A DNA stretch of 64,000 nucleotides from Rhipidocladum racemiflorum (GCA_036346355.1 CM070581.1:1426001-1490000); one strand, 5' to 3'; positions 25,231 to 37,454 are shown, counted from the first letter of the stretch. Notes: generated by a model from the letters alone, not told the origin. Translations and numbers: made by a program.

Positions 25231-28200
25231 AAACGTCAGGCTGTCACCCCGGTGAGGTTCAACCTGGGATCGACGCCAGCCCGCGCCCCTGCGCCGGCTC
25301 AAGGAAGAGGAACCCCTCAGACTCCGCGCACGCCAAGGACTGCAGGAAGGGGGCGTGTGAACCACATCACCGCGGAAGAGGCTCAGGATGCGCCAGACGT
25401 GGTCTACGGTACGTTCGTTGTGAACTCAGTACCTGCTTCAGTTCTGTTTGATTCTGGTGCAACTCATTCATTTATTTCGGAGTACTTGGTTAAAAAGCAT
25501 AACTGGAACACCATACAGTTAAGAAACCCTTTGTTAGTGCAATCCCCTGGAAAAGAATTAAGAACAACTTCTGTCATGCATCCAAATGGATATAGTAATA
25601 AAAGGGGTAAAGTTCCTAGCGAACTTAATACTGTTGGATACTAAGGGTATAGAAGTAATCCTTGGAATGGACTGGCTAACCAAGTATAAGGGTCAGATAG
25701 ACTGTGCTAGTAGAGCTATCTCTCTTACCAGCCCTGAGGGGATTAGAGTGAAGTTCTTATCTAATCTTGCCTCTAAGGGGGGTAGCACCCTAAACCGTTT
25801 GAAAGGTACTTCGTTGGAGAAGGTACCGATCGTCAATGAGTACCCGGATGTGTTCCGGATGAGTTGCCTGGTATGCCACCAGGTCGAGATGTGGAATTTG
25901 TGATTGAGCTAGTACAGTACCGCTCCAATCTCGAAGAGACCGTCTGCGCCTTCTAACGAGTTGGTCGAGATGAAGAAGCAGATTGAAGAAGCGCAAGAAA
26001 AAGGATTCATCGAGACCAGTTCGTCACCTTGGGGATCGCTTTGTGATCTTTGTGTCCAAGAAGGATGGTAGTCTGAGAATGTGCATCGACTACAGGTCAT
26101 TGAATGAGGTTACGATCAAGAACAAGTATCCGTTGCCTCGGATAGATGATCTGTTTGACCGATTGAAGGGAGCTCAAGTCTTCTCCAAAATAGATTTGAG
26201 ATCGGGATATCATCGGTGAAGATAAGAAAAGAGGATATTCAAAACAGCCTTCACCACCCGATATGGACTGTATGAGTTCACAATCATGTCTTTTGGGTTA
26301 ACCAATGCTCCTTCCTATTTCATGAATCGATGAATAAGGTGTTTATGGAATATTTAGACAAGTTAAATGCGTAGTTTTCATCGGCGACATCCTTATCTAT
26401 TCCAAGAGCGAGAAAGAGCATGAAGACCATCTGCGGATAGTCTTGGAAACGCTAAGAGAGCATCAGCTGTATGCTAAGTTTAGCAAATGTGACTTCTGGC
26501 TGAAGGAAGTGTCTTTCCTGGGTCATGTCATTTCTGCTGCAGGAGTAGCAGTAGATCCAGCGAAAGTGAGAGATGTTTTGGATTGGACACAACCCAAGTC
26601 AGTCCCGGAGATCCGAAGTTTTCTTGGATTAGCTGGTTATTATCGGAGATTCATTGAAGGTTTCTCGAAGATAGCCAGGCCTCTTACTCAGCTTCTGAAA
26701 AAGGAAAAGAAGTTTGAATGGACTAAAGCCTGTGAGCAAAGTTTTCAGGAGTTGAAAAAGAGATTAACCTCGGCCCCAGTGCTTATTTTACCAGACATCC
26801 ATAAGGGCTTTGAAGTGTATTGTGATGCTTCGAAGCAAGGACTTGGATGTGTTATGATGCAAGAAGGAAAGGTAATAGCCTATGCGTCAAGACAACTGCG
26901 ACCTCATGAAGAAAACTACCCTGTTCATGACTTGGAGTTAGCCGCAGTTGTGCACGCGCTCAAGATATGGAGACATTACTTGATCGGCAATAGATGTGAA
27001 ATCTATACGGATCATAAAAGTCTGAAGTATATCTTCACTCAGCCTGATCTTAACCTGAGGCAGAGAAGATGGTTGGAGTTGGTGAAGGACTATAATCTGG
27101 GAATTCATTATCACCCTGGAAAAGCAAACGTTGTTGCGGATGCTTTGAGCAGGAAAGCTCAACTGCAACAATACGAGAGTGCAACCAAGCCAACCGACGC
27201 TTCACGATGAATTTCGGCGCCTTAACCTGGAATTAGTAAATGAAGGGTGCATTTATTCTTTGGAGGTCAAATCAACCCTTGAGGATCAGATCAGAAGCTC
27301 GGAAGGGCGATAAAGGTATTGCCGACTGAAGGAAGGCCTAAAGAAAGGAAAGCACCGGATTTTCAGTAAGATGACCAGGAACTGTTTGGTTCGGGAAAAG
27401 AATAGTGGTCCCTAACCAAGAAGAAATCAAGAACGTGATCTTGAAAGAGGCTCACGATTCAGTTTACTCCATTCACCCAGGAGGCACAAAGATGTATGCA
27501 GATTTGAAAGACAAGTATTGGTGGTCCAATATGAAGAAAGAAGTTGCAGATTTTGTAGCACGGTGTGACGTGTGCCAGTTAGTAAAAGCGGAGCATCAGA
27601 GACCAGCCGGTCTATTGCAGCCGTTGCAAGTGCCCATATGGAAATGGGAAGAAATTGGAATGGATTTTATAACTGGCTTACCCAAAACCAAGTCCGGTTA
27701 TGATTCCATCTGGGTTATTGTGGATCGATTGACCAAAGTGGCCCACTTTATCCCGGTAAGGACAACCTATTCTGGAGATAAGCTTGCCGAGTTGTATATG
27801 GCTAAGATTGTGTGTTTACACGGTGTGCCAAAGAAGATTGTGTCTGATCGAGGTTCCCGATTCACCTCGAGATTCTCGCAAAGAATTGCATGAGGTATTG
27901 GGCACGAATCTGAATTTCAGTACTGCTTACCATCCCCAGACGGATGGCCAGACCGAAAGGATCAATCAAATCTTAGAGGATATGTTGAGAGCTTGTGCTC
28001 TAACATATAAAGGCTCGTGGGATCAGAATTTGCCCTATGCAGAGTTTTCCTATAACAACAGTTATCAAGCGATCCCGAAGATGGCACCTTTTGAAGCTTT
28101 GTATGGAAGAAAGTGCCGAACACCATTATATTGGAAAGAAACCGAAGGAGGACAAATCATCGGACCCGATGTTCTGAAAGAAGCCGAAGAGCAAGTTAGA

Positions 28201-28737
28201 CAGATTCGTACAAATCTGAAAACAGCTCAGTCCAGACAGAAAAGTTATGCGGACAATCGTCGACGGGACTTAAGCTTTGTACCAGGAGATCATGTGTACT
28301 TGAAGGTATCTCCGATGAAAGGAATGAAACGGTTCCGCGTCAGTGGAAAATTAGCACCCCGCTATATCGGACCGTTCAAGGTGATTGCCCGAAAAGGAGA
28401 AGTGGCTTATAAGTTGGAGCTGCCGCCACAGCTGTCAGGAGTACATGATGTCTTTCATGTGTCTCAGTTAAAGAAGTGTATCCGAGTGCCGGAACATCAG
28501 TTGCCGTTGGAAGACATGGAACTCCAAGAAGATTTGTCTTACCCGGAGTATCCCATCAAGGTTTTGGATGAAGCCGAGCGCCTGACGCGCATGAGTAATC
28601 AAGTTCTCGCAAGATTCGATGGAGCAACCATTCGGAAAAGGAAGCTACTTGGGAGCGTGAAGAAGATCTTCGAGCGAGTTCCTGACCTCTTTCTTTCTCC
28701 GTCTGAATCTCGGGACGAGATTCTCTCTAAGGGGTAG
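25231..28737 (+). pseudogene. pol of the gypsy element, frameshifted
   Basis: The polyprotein order is a pepsin-like protease with F-D-S-G at 25447-25458, reverse transcriptase (about 25960-26520; MCIDYRSLN and SFGLTNAP motifs), RNase H (about 26800-27160; YCDASKQGLG, IYTDHKSLKY), an integrase zinc domain of HHCC type (about 27450-27590), an integrase core (about 27640-28060; MDFITGLP, YHPQTDGQTE) and a CR-type chromodomain visible in a shifted frame at about 28600-28690 (ATWEREEDLR). The RT active-site box reads F-I-G-D at 26377-26388 where F/Y-x-D-D is expected, so the first catalytic aspartate appears lost. Stops near 26219 and frame changes near 25640, 27220 and 27870 break the frame. Confidence 0.9.
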
Positions 28738-28740
28738 GTT
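28729..28740 (+). other. Gypsy polypurine tract
   Basis: The purine-rich AAGGGGTAGGTT directly abuts the 3' LTR, the normal place for the plus-strand primer. Confidence 0.75.
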
Positions 28741-31700
28741 TGTAACATCCTCGTTTTGGCTTTACGGAGAAAAACCTAATTTAAATAAAGTAAATTCAAA
28801 GTTGGAGTTTCTTTGGTGTTTATATTAACCTGGCATCCATTCCCCTTGAAATCGGGAATTAATTCCCTCGAGGCGAAAAATCGGATTTTCCAAAGATCAC
28901 TGCATTCGAAAATCCACCCGAGTCCAAAAGTGCTCCAAAATCTCCAAACCACTTCTAAAATGTCCCAAATATTCCGAAATGATTTTAGGAATCATTCCCG
29001 GATTTTGGACCTCCGTTCCTATTTTATCTCGCGGCTTTTGTTTAATGCACTGCGATCCGCGCCGATTATTCAATTCCACAAAAATCATCCAAATTCAACC
29101 AAACCACTTCCATTGAGTTCCAAATATTCTAAAATGGCTCTAGGAATTTTTCCGAATTTTTAGGCCATTTTTCCTAATTTTCTCTAGGGCGAATCATTTA
29201 CGTAAAGAGAGCCAATAGAAAAGTGACACGTGGCAGTCACTATTCATCATCTTCTTCCTCTAGCCATTCATGAACTTTGAAGCTTCATGCAAGCAACAAT
29301 GGTGGAAGCCTTCTTTAAATCCATCTAACTCCCTCCACGCAACTCCAAATCAATCACCGTCGGATCCGTTGGGATCACAACGGACTCCTCTTCCTATCCA
29401 TGGGGATAATGCCCCCGAAATCTCGCTAATTTTTGAACGGTTGCGTGAAATCCGAAATCCACTCTTTTGGAGATTGCGCGGCCGTTTCTAATCCGTTCCG
29501 CGTGATTCCACCTCTCATCTCTCCGTATAAGAGTCCTCTTTCCATTGGTGAAACCCTTCGTTAGCCTCTCAAACCCAATCGGCCGCAAGATCAAGAAACC
29601 GAAGCGAACTCTCGTGTTCTTCGCGTTCTTCGTGTTCTTGCTCATATCTCCCTCCTCGGTGGTTCAATTTCTATTCCGATTCTTTTGTTGACTCCGTGAG
29701 GAAGTCTAGATTCTAATCCTTCCATTGATTTTAGGTTTCATCAATCGTGGGCGACGAATTTCGCGTTTTGCTCGTTTCGGCCGAACCGCTCGTTCGTCGT
29801 CGATTTCTTCAATTCGGTGAGTTTTAATTCAATTCGTGGCTTCCCTAGGTTCCTAAGGATGTTGTCTAGAGATCCTAGCTTTTTGTTTGGATTGATTCCA
29901 TGCAAAAATGAGATCAAAATCGGGTTTTTTGGGAGTGTGCTTGTTCTCTGTTTTGGTTTGGGCCTTCTCTGTGCTTAGGCTAGCCTCGCCACGCTGTGCC
30001 GCCGCCCTTCGCCGGCCGCTGGCTGCGCCGCCATGGCCCTTGCCGCCGCGCCGCCCGCCCGCCCAGACTGCCCTGCCATGCCCACGCCTGGCGCTGCCTG
30101 CCCGCCGCCACGCCGCCCGCGCCAGCCGCCACGGCCACCCCCTTCCCTCTCTCTCCCTTCCTCTTTCTCCATCTCTCTCTCTCTCCATGGATGGCATGGC
30201 CAAGCTTCCAAAGGAAGCTTCCCCATCCCAATGACAGGGATGGCCCACTGTCATAGACTCCCACTCGATCAAAGTCGAGTCCAAACTAGTCAAAGTTGAC
30301 CAGTCAACCCGAGGAATATTCGGAATATTCCGGTTTTGATTTATTCGAAATTCAAACTTGAAGCTCATAACTTCCTCATCCGAACTCCGTTTGACCTCAT
30401 TCAAATTTCTAAATTCATCTAAAATCAAGACCTTTCTGCCAGTACTAATTTTATAATTTTTGGATTTTATTTATTTTCCGTTATTTATTTGTTGCCTCGT
30501 TTTGCGTGTAGTCGACGATCATGCGCGACCAGCGATTTAGCCGTCGAGCCTTCCGAGTTCGACACCGCCACAAGAATCAAGGCAAGTCTCCTTGATGCAC
30601 TTTGCTCCTATGTTTACAAAATGATTTAAATTGTTTATAAAGTTGCATGGCTATGTTTAACGAAATATGTCAAATATAAGTGATAGTTAATCCGAATTTG
30701 TTAATTCCACCTTGGCATTGTTAATCATACCCATTGTAACCCTAGAACTTTGTTTATACCATGCCTATGCTTATATGGTACCCGTTGCTATGTAGTACGG
30801 TAGAATTGCTTAGGACCTTTTCCGATAAAACAACCCATGGGTGGGATTATTCAAAAAGAATGTTATTAAATGTGATTTGAAAGTTATTATTATGATTTTG
30901 GTCCTGTTTTCTAAAATAAAAGAAAAGTAAAATGATTTCGACTTGGCGGCTGGAATGTCGGGTGGAAGCGGATCAAGTCTTGATCTGTTGTGCAAAAATC
31001 GCCCCAAGTCATATAAGGACCGACGCTTATGATTGCCATTTTAAGCATAACCGTACTACCACATGTCTATAATGGTACGACTGGCTCACTAATTTGTAGA
31101 AGCCTAGTTTAGACTCACCACTCGGTTGTTGTGTGAGAGCCGGACGGAGGCATTGTTGTGGATGTTGTTTTGCTCACACTGCGCAAGAGGGGCTTCAGAT
31201 CTTGGGTGGAGGGAACCCTAACAGCGGTGAAACCTCAGCGGGTGGGTCTAGCTAGGTAGATACATTGTAACGGCCTTGTCAAGATGTCCCTGCCGGCACA
31301 CCTAAGGAAGTGTGTTAATTGCATGGCAACAAGGGTATATCTTGTCTTGTGGGTAAAGTTGTACACCTCTGCAGAGTATAAACTATTCGAATAGCCGTGC
31401 CTACGGTCAAGGGCAAAGCAAGAGATGCTTTCATATTGGTAGACTTTGTTTTTGTTTTTAAAACCAAAAAGTGTTTTGTTTTGGGGTTCGGGAGTGGTTA
31501 GAACTCTCGAACGTTGTTTGGCGGAAAGAGCCAACCAGGTGGATAGAACCTGTTTACCTTTGTGGATGGAGTCGCATGATTAACTTTGATCTTTTAAACT
31601 GTTGGCGGATAGAGCCTTAATGCTAGTGATGGTGGATAGAACCTCACTACAATAATAAATAATTCAATTATTACAAAAGAGTTGTAAAATATGCTTTGTG

Positions 31701-32166
31701 AAATTTATTACTTAAGTATGATTTAATCAAATGTGGCTTTATGCAAATAAACCCTATTAAGCTTCCTTTGGAAAGCCCTCATGATCATAATTTCCCGACT
31801 TGCCGAGTACTTCGTACTCACGTGCTACACCAACATTGTAATCATCGAGAGATTTATCAAGATGTCAAGAGGAGGAGGAGTTCGCCGAGGAGGATTGCCA
31901 GGAAGACTAGTTGCGTTCCTAGTAAATGCTTTGTGGCGTTGTGGCGTTCGCTCGTTGCTTTCTTTTTGCTTCCGCTGTTTTGAGTGTCCGGTCGTTGGAC
32001 CGAGTATTGTAATAAGTGGCCATGTGGCCCATACTTGAATATTTATATTACAAGTTTCGTTTTGTTCGGCAATGATGTATCACTGTGACTGTGTGTACTA
32101 GCTACTGATCTGGGACTAGTACGGAAATACACAGGAGATTCTGGATAGCTGATCCGGGGTCTCACA
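28741..32166 (+). repeat. 3' LTR of the gypsy element (3426 bp)
   Basis: Same TG...CA limits as the 5' LTR. Long stretches, for example about 30590-30960, are the same as in the 5' copy by eye, which suggests a recent insertion. The GC-rich block (about 29988-30135) is about 40 bp shorter and differs in sequence. Most other differences are short indels in homopolymers or CG-rich spots. Confidence 0.93.
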
Positions 32167-32171
32167 AAGGA
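32167..32171. repeat. Gypsy target-site duplication, right copy (AAGGA)
   Basis: Matches 19392-19396 exactly. Confidence 0.93.
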
Positions 32172-32848
32172 GCAGGAAGGAACGTCAGGCTGGTCCTTGG
32201 GCCTGCTTCTGGGCTGCATATGGATCCGAAGCACACCTGGCACTTCAGATCCGATGGATTGGTATACACTATACAGTACACCGTACACAGGCAGTGCGTG
32301 ACTGCGTGGTACACGTTCTTCTTTCCGTATCTTCCCTGCCGAAAGCGACCGATATTCCCACTGGTTGGAGTGGCAGTCTGGCACTGCACGTGTTACGAAA
32401 GCGACATCCCACAGCTTACGCCTTGTGTCCGTCGACAGCGACCAGTTGTCTCACATTGCAACGGTAGGCCCTGGCGACGGAGCAACGACTGTTTGCGAGT
32501 CACTGGCGGTAGTTGTGTCGTATATTAACTTACCTTATAATATTATAAAAAGTATAATTTTTATGTATCCAACTTAAATATTTTAAAATATCTTGATATC
32601 AATATTTCAAAAGTTTAACCATCACTATATTTAAAATGTCAAACTGAACGGGAGTGACTAAATCGTACTGCTCTCGCTGACCTTTTGGACCTGCAAACCG
32701 AAACTTTCTTCTCACATTATTCCTTCTGGATGCTATCCAATAGCCACACACAGTGACACAAGAGTTTCCAATTTTTGTCGTAACACGCAAGTACGTACGG
32801 ACCACGGAGGCACGGAGGCAGGTCCACTCCGTGGGGGTCAAAGTGTCA
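32172..32848. other. Spacer between gypsy and CACTA-3
   Basis: Mixed-composition DNA without a recognisable gene. AT-rich sequence at 32530-32660 ends with GAACGGGAGTGACTA, reminiscent of a MITE end, but no partner was found. Confidence 0.45.
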
Positions 32849-32851
32849 CAC

Positions 32852-34721
32852 CACTACAGGAAAACGATATATTTTCGTCGGCCAAAAGCCGACGAAAATA
32901 AGCAGAAAACCGACGAAAACAGTTATTTTCGTCGGCCTGCCGACGAAAATATTTAGACGAAAATACAATGATTTTCGCTTAAAATGACGAATTAAGTTAT
33001 TTTCGCTTGCCTGGCTGGCCGAAAATACTTGCCCTAGATGAACACTGCCGGCTTAGATGCTGACGTGGCAGATTATTTTCGTCGGCCTGGCCGACGAAAA
33101 TAGTCAACGGCTTATTTAAGCTAGGGAATGTTTTCATCGGCCTGGCCGACGAAAATACAATATTTTCAACAAAAAAAAGAAAACCTGAGAAATCTATTTA
33201 AATGGTGACATCTGTGTATAAAATAATTAACTTCGATACATATCACTTGTGTATGAAATGATTAAATGTTCATGGTATGAAAAGTAAAGTTAACCCTTCG
33301 TCCAATGAAGTCACACAACATAAATAAAATAAGCAATAATTATATCAAGCTTCAACAATAACAAGGATATTAACCATTGTACATATACTACCTAAATCCA
33401 GTCCAAATAGAGTAAAACCCTATTTAAATGTATCACACGTCCATGGATCCACATTTGAAGCGGTATATCTGTATGAGTTCAACTCAAGATATGGGTGTGC
33501 ATTTAGTTTTGACCAAATACCAATAGTACCTAAACCAAACTCAATCCATTTTCACGACTAATCAGATCCTTAGTGATACCTTTTGTCTGTACTTCGAAGC
33601 TTTTAAAAATCTATTTGTACTGTCATGACAAGGTTGACAAAGGTTTCATCCATAATGAAAATAGATGGCAATAAACATAGGAGCAAAAATTTAACCCATG
33701 ATGACAAAATTTCTTGTACATTTTGTAGCAAGCTTTCACAACTACTCTGTTTGGCCTAATCATTCATGAAACATCAAATATTACTCCATCCTAATGTACA
33801 GTTACACAATGAGAAAACTCACTATTTGGCCGTGATTGAGGCTTGGACAGGGGCGAGGCGCAGCCGGGGAGGGCGCGGTCGGACCGGGGCGAGGCGTAGC
33901 CGGGGAGGGCGCGGTCGGACCGGGCGGGGCGAGGCGGCCGAGGGCGCTTGATCGGGCGGGCGAGGCGCAGCTGAGGGCGCGGTCGGACCGGGCGAGGCGT
34001 AAGCCGGGCGTCGCCGCGCAGATAAAGCGGCGCCGCTGGCGCCAGCGCGACGAGCCGAAGCGTGGGCGTGGCGTGGCGCAGATGGCGGCGCCGACGCGAC
34101 GGGCAGCGTGGCGTAAGCGCGGCGTGGCTGGGGGCGTGGCGTGGTGCAGATGGGGGCGGGGACGGGGCCGAGCGTGGGCGCGGGCGCGTTCCGTGTGGGC
34201 GGCGGCGCAACACAGTTTCTAGCAAATTATTGTGAGCCGCAAAGGGCTGGCAGTATAAAATTGAATGCATGTATTAGTGTCGGCCTGGCCGACGAAAATG
34301 AGTCCAGGGCTGACGTGGCACCTGCGCTCTGTATTGGAGTCGGCCTGGCCGACGAAAATACGGCCTGCTGCTGACCTGGCCCTTGCGAACTATATTGGCG
34401 TCGGCCAAGCCGACGAAAATGTCACAACGGCCGACGATAACAAGTCACCAAAAATTCAAAAAAAAGCGCGGGTCAGTTGGCAGGTAGTTTCGTCAGCGAG
34501 GCCGACGAAAATACATTACTTGGCGATGAAAATAATTGTTTACGTCGGCCGAGCCGACGAAAATAAAGAGTTCATTTGTTTACGTCGGTTGAGCCGACAA
34601 AAATAATCGTATTGTCGTCGGTTTGGTCGAGCCGACGAAATAACAATGTCAATAACATCGCATTTTTTTGGGCCGACGAAAATACTTGTGACCGATGAAA
34701 AAAGATCGTTTTCCTGTAGTG
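32852..34721. mobile_element. CACTA-3: non-autonomous CACTA element (1870 bp)
   Basis: The termini are CACTACAGGAAAACGAT at 32852 and the same sequence inverted at 34705-34721. CAC flanks both sides (32849-32851 and 34722-34724) as a 3-bp duplication. Palindromic subterminal units built on TTTTCGTCGGCC / GGCCGACGAAAAT fill 32875-33160 and 34270-34690. The core is AT-rich and non-coding (33180-33830), then very GC-rich (33836-34215). No transposase is encoded. The subterminal motif differs from those of CACTA-1 and CACTA-2, so a third transposase family would mobilise it. Confidence 0.9.
33846..34010. repeat. GC-rich tandem repeat in CACTA-3
   Basis: About four imperfect units of roughly 40 bp, built from GGGGCGAGGCG, AGCCGGGGAGGGCGCGG and TCGGACCGG. 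Open frames on both strands across it are low-complexity and match no family I know. Confidence 0.8.
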
Positions 34722-34724
34722 CAC

Positions 34725-35115
34725 ATGTACGGCATGCATACTATATTGTTTTGTAGGCCCTGCTTTGGTTGAAGAATGAGCATCCCCTTTGATTTCCTTT
34801 TTAGGTTGCTTGATCATGTGACAAGGTTATCAAAATCATGATCGTAGATGGGAAGTTCTTCAACAGGATCATGAATCGGATCAACGTCCTAACTATCTGA
34901 TTCTACCAAAGAAACACCTTTTTTAAATCTACCTTGTATTTTAACACTTTTATATTTTTAAAAATACAATTTTAGAACTTTCTGTATTTTCTGTTATGTA
35001 TGCAAATTATAGCGGACATGAAGAAATAAAAAATAAAAATCTATAATGAAAGCAAGAATTCACTAGAATCGATCACATGAAAATTTTGATCAAGATCCTA
35101 CAATTTTTTTTTTGT
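34725..35115. other. Spacer
   Basis: AT-rich with no gene. AGGCCCTGCTTTGGTTGAA at about 34757 looks like a TIR without a visible partner. Confidence 0.4.
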
Positions 35116-35287
35116 TAGAATCTTAAGCCCCGTTTGACAACTTGGAACTGGGTTGTTTCTATTAGATTCTGGAAAAAACTCAACCAAACGGGCTACAGCT
35201 CGGAACGATTCTCCTCAGATCTTTTCTTCTTTTTTCATTATGTGGCCGAATCGGTCTCAACCCCGTTCCACCCGATCCACAGAATAC

Positions 35288-35452
35288 TACCTGAAATGTT
35301 TCTACCAAGAATCTGGAACCGTTTCCATTTCTACTAAAATCTGGAACCGTACCAAACAGAGCCTTAATAATACTAAGACCCCGTTAGGTACGGTTCCAGA
35401 TTCTAGTAGAAATGGTAACTGTTCCAGATTCTTGTTAGAAATGTTTCAGGTA
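35288..35452. repeat. Long hairpin, arms about 79 bp, loop 7 bp
   Basis: The left arm (35288-35366, starting TACCTGAAATGTTTCTA) is the imperfect reverse complement of the right arm (35374-35452, ending AGAAATGTTTCAGGTA). The spacer is only seven bases. Transcription in either direction would give a stem-loop RNA of small-RNA-precursor size. Whether it is transcribed is unknown. Confidence 0.75.
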
Positions 35453-35529
35453 GAATCAGAATCACTGTCTGGAAACCGTTTAGTACGGTTTCAGATTATA
35501 GTAGAAACTAGTAGAAACATGGTTGAGGG

Positions 35530-36451
35530 TAGGGGTGAAAACGGAACGGAAAGTTCCCGACCGTTCCGAAGAAAAACGGAAACGGAAGGTCTTTTTCGGA
35601 AACGGAAACGGAAAATATCGGTACGGAAACGGAAAGGGAAATTTTTTGTCGGAAACGGAAACGGGAGAGCCAATTCCGGCGGAAACGGAAATTCCGTATA
35701 AGTGAAACCGGAAACTAAAAACGGAAACGGGTCGGAAAGGGAAATGGGCTTGGCCCAAAAATGAGAAGAGAGTTTATATTTATTTTTGAATTAAAATAAT
35801 TTCATAAATACAAATGGTTTTATATAAAATACTAAATAGAGTTCAAAAATTCCACAAAAATTCTCAAAAATACTTTGGAATATTTTGAACCTATAAAAAT
35901 TATTTTCAGCATATTTTTTTATAAATAAATTAATTTTATAAATCTAAAAAATGCAAAATAGTATTTATAAACTCCAGAAAATCCAAGATAAATCTCAAAA
36001 AATCATAAATGAACATTGCATAATAATATACAAATTTTAGGGTGCTAAACCTTTGTAGTTGGTGGAGCAATAGGATATCAATGATAATTATATGGATGAG
36101 GACATGATGATCTGATATGGGAGACAAATAATGTGCCATTAGCTGACAAACTTGAGAAAAATTTTCTAGTGATATCAGTGAACATAGCACTATTCTTGTG
36201 TCCACCTTAGAGGTGGAATGGGCTATATTGTTCTTGTAGTCATGTATATTGTAATTCTCTACTATGTTCTTGTGGAATTTTTCGCTTTCGTTTCCGTATC
36301 CGTTCCGTTCCGTTCCGATTTCGTTTCCGTCACTATCAGTGTCCGTATCCGTTTCCGGGGTTTCCGATTTCGTTTCCGTTACTGGTAAAAAATGTGGAAA
36401 CGGAAACGGAACCGTCATTTACCGACCGTTTTCGTACCGTTTTCATCCCTA
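35530..36451. mobile_element. hAT-type non-autonomous element (922 bp)
   Basis: The TIRs are TAGGGGTGAAAACGG at 35530 and its near inverse CCGTTTTCATCCCTA ending at 36451. An exact 8-bp duplication, GTTGAGGG, flanks both sides (35522-35529 and 36452-36459), diagnostic of hAT transposition. The ends are rich in GGAAACGGAAA repeats in opposite orientations. The interior is AT-rich and encodes no transposase. Confidence 0.9.
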
Positions 36452-36684
36452 GTTGAGGGTGATTCAGCCACGGCGTGGAAAAAAAAGAAACGTTCCGAGG
36501 AGAATCGTTCCGAGTTTTAGCCCGTTTGGTTGGGTTCCTCTCAGATTCTAGTAGAAACAGCTCGGTTCCAAGTTGCCAAACGGGGCCTAAGATTCTACCA
36601 CAGCATTGGATCGGTCAGGTCAATCTAGATGGTAGAAACGTAGGATTGTATAAATAGAATCGAGATATTCTGATAACTTTGCAT

Positions 36685-37197
36685 GTAACCGTGTTTCGGG
36701 CCCATCGTGCTTCGGGCCGGAACCGTGCCGTGCCACGACGGCCCATCGTGTCTACAGTGCCGGGCCGGGCCGGCCCAACTCGCCTTTGGCGAGCCCAAGC
36801 CCGGCCCATTTGCGCTTCGTGACTGCTTCGTGCCATGCCGGCCCAGGCCTGACCCATTTTCACTATTGTGACGAGTAAAACACATCACTACTACTAAACT
36901 ACCTATTTTAATTACATAAGAGACTAATCACATCAACAAAATGTCAAACATAAATGCAATGCTTGAAGATGCTCTGAATCAACAATATCTGCCAACTTTT
37001 AGGCCTTAATTCGTGATTTCGTGTCCGTTCGTGCCGTGCCATGCCGCTCGTGCTCGGGAACCGGGCACGGCACGGCCCGAGCTCTGATTGCGTCTTGGCC
37101 GGCCGACACAGGCGTCTTGCATCGCGTGTTTTGCACCGGACCATCCCATCGTGCTTTGGGCCGGCCCAAAAGAGCCCGACCCAAATGCCCACTTCTA
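36685..37197. mobile_element. GC-rich hAT-like remnant
   Basis: Contains inverted clusters of CGGGCCGGGCCGGCCC, CGTGCCGTGCC and GGCACGGCACGG type. The right edge AAATGCCCACTTCTA resembles a hAT terminus. The matching left terminus is not recognisable and no duplication could be fixed, so boundaries and class are tentative. Open frames here are by-products of the GC-rich repeats. Confidence 0.35.
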
Positions 37198-37454
37198 CAT
37201 GGGAATATAGGATGCGTTTAGGCATTTGTGGATGTCGACACGTGGCGACCGGAGGGCACCGTGGCCTTTGTAAACCATTGCCGCTTCTTTATTCCGCCCA
37301 GCGGCTGTAAGCGCAGAACAACGAGTGGGCCCACCCGGATCGGATGCATGCTGACCTGTGCCTTTGACAATTTAGAGATGAACTCGGCCGTGTCCGTATT
37401 GTCATTTGTCGCTACGTACGTTTCAGATTTCTTACGTCCAAAATTGGTTGGCAG
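37198..37454. other. Short spacer left of the copia element
   Basis: No gene seen. The last five bases before the LTR are GGCAG. Confidence 0.5.

Larger units (their letters stand above)
19397..32166 (+). mobile_element. Complete Ty3/gypsy chromovirus (Tekay/Del-like)
   Basis: A 12.77-kb LTR retrotransposon with LTRs at 19397-22869 and 28741-32166, both starting TGTAACATCCTCG and ending GGTCTCACA. It is flanked by an exact 5-bp duplication, AAGGA (19392-19396 and 32167-32171). The primer-binding site matches the initiator-Met tRNA type, and the pol order is protease, RT, RNase H, integrase, chromodomain. The very long LTRs and the C-terminal chromodomain point to the Tekay/Del branch. Many frameshifts and stops interrupt gag and pol, so this copy should not be autonomous. 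Confidence 0.95.
35116..36597. mobile_element. Inverted-repeat element interrupted by a hAT element
   Basis: The ends form a long imperfect inverted repeat of about 90 bp: TAGAATCTTAAGCCCCGTTTG at 35116-35136 is mirrored by CAAACGGGGCC then TAAGATTCTA ending at 36597. Within it lies a second, shorter hairpin (35288-35452). Subtracting the nested hAT element leaves a core of a little over 500 bp with no coding capacity. The exact target duplication is unclear (TA is possible), so the superfamily is open. Confidence 0.65.

Noticed and set aside
34757..34790. Start of a further transposon (AGGCCCTGCTTTGG)
   Set aside because: No inverted partner or target duplication was found in the neighbourhood.
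36625..36888. Minus-strand genes around 36.6-37.2 kb
   Set aside because: They follow inverted GGGCC/GGCCC clusters of a hAT-like remnant and match no family.
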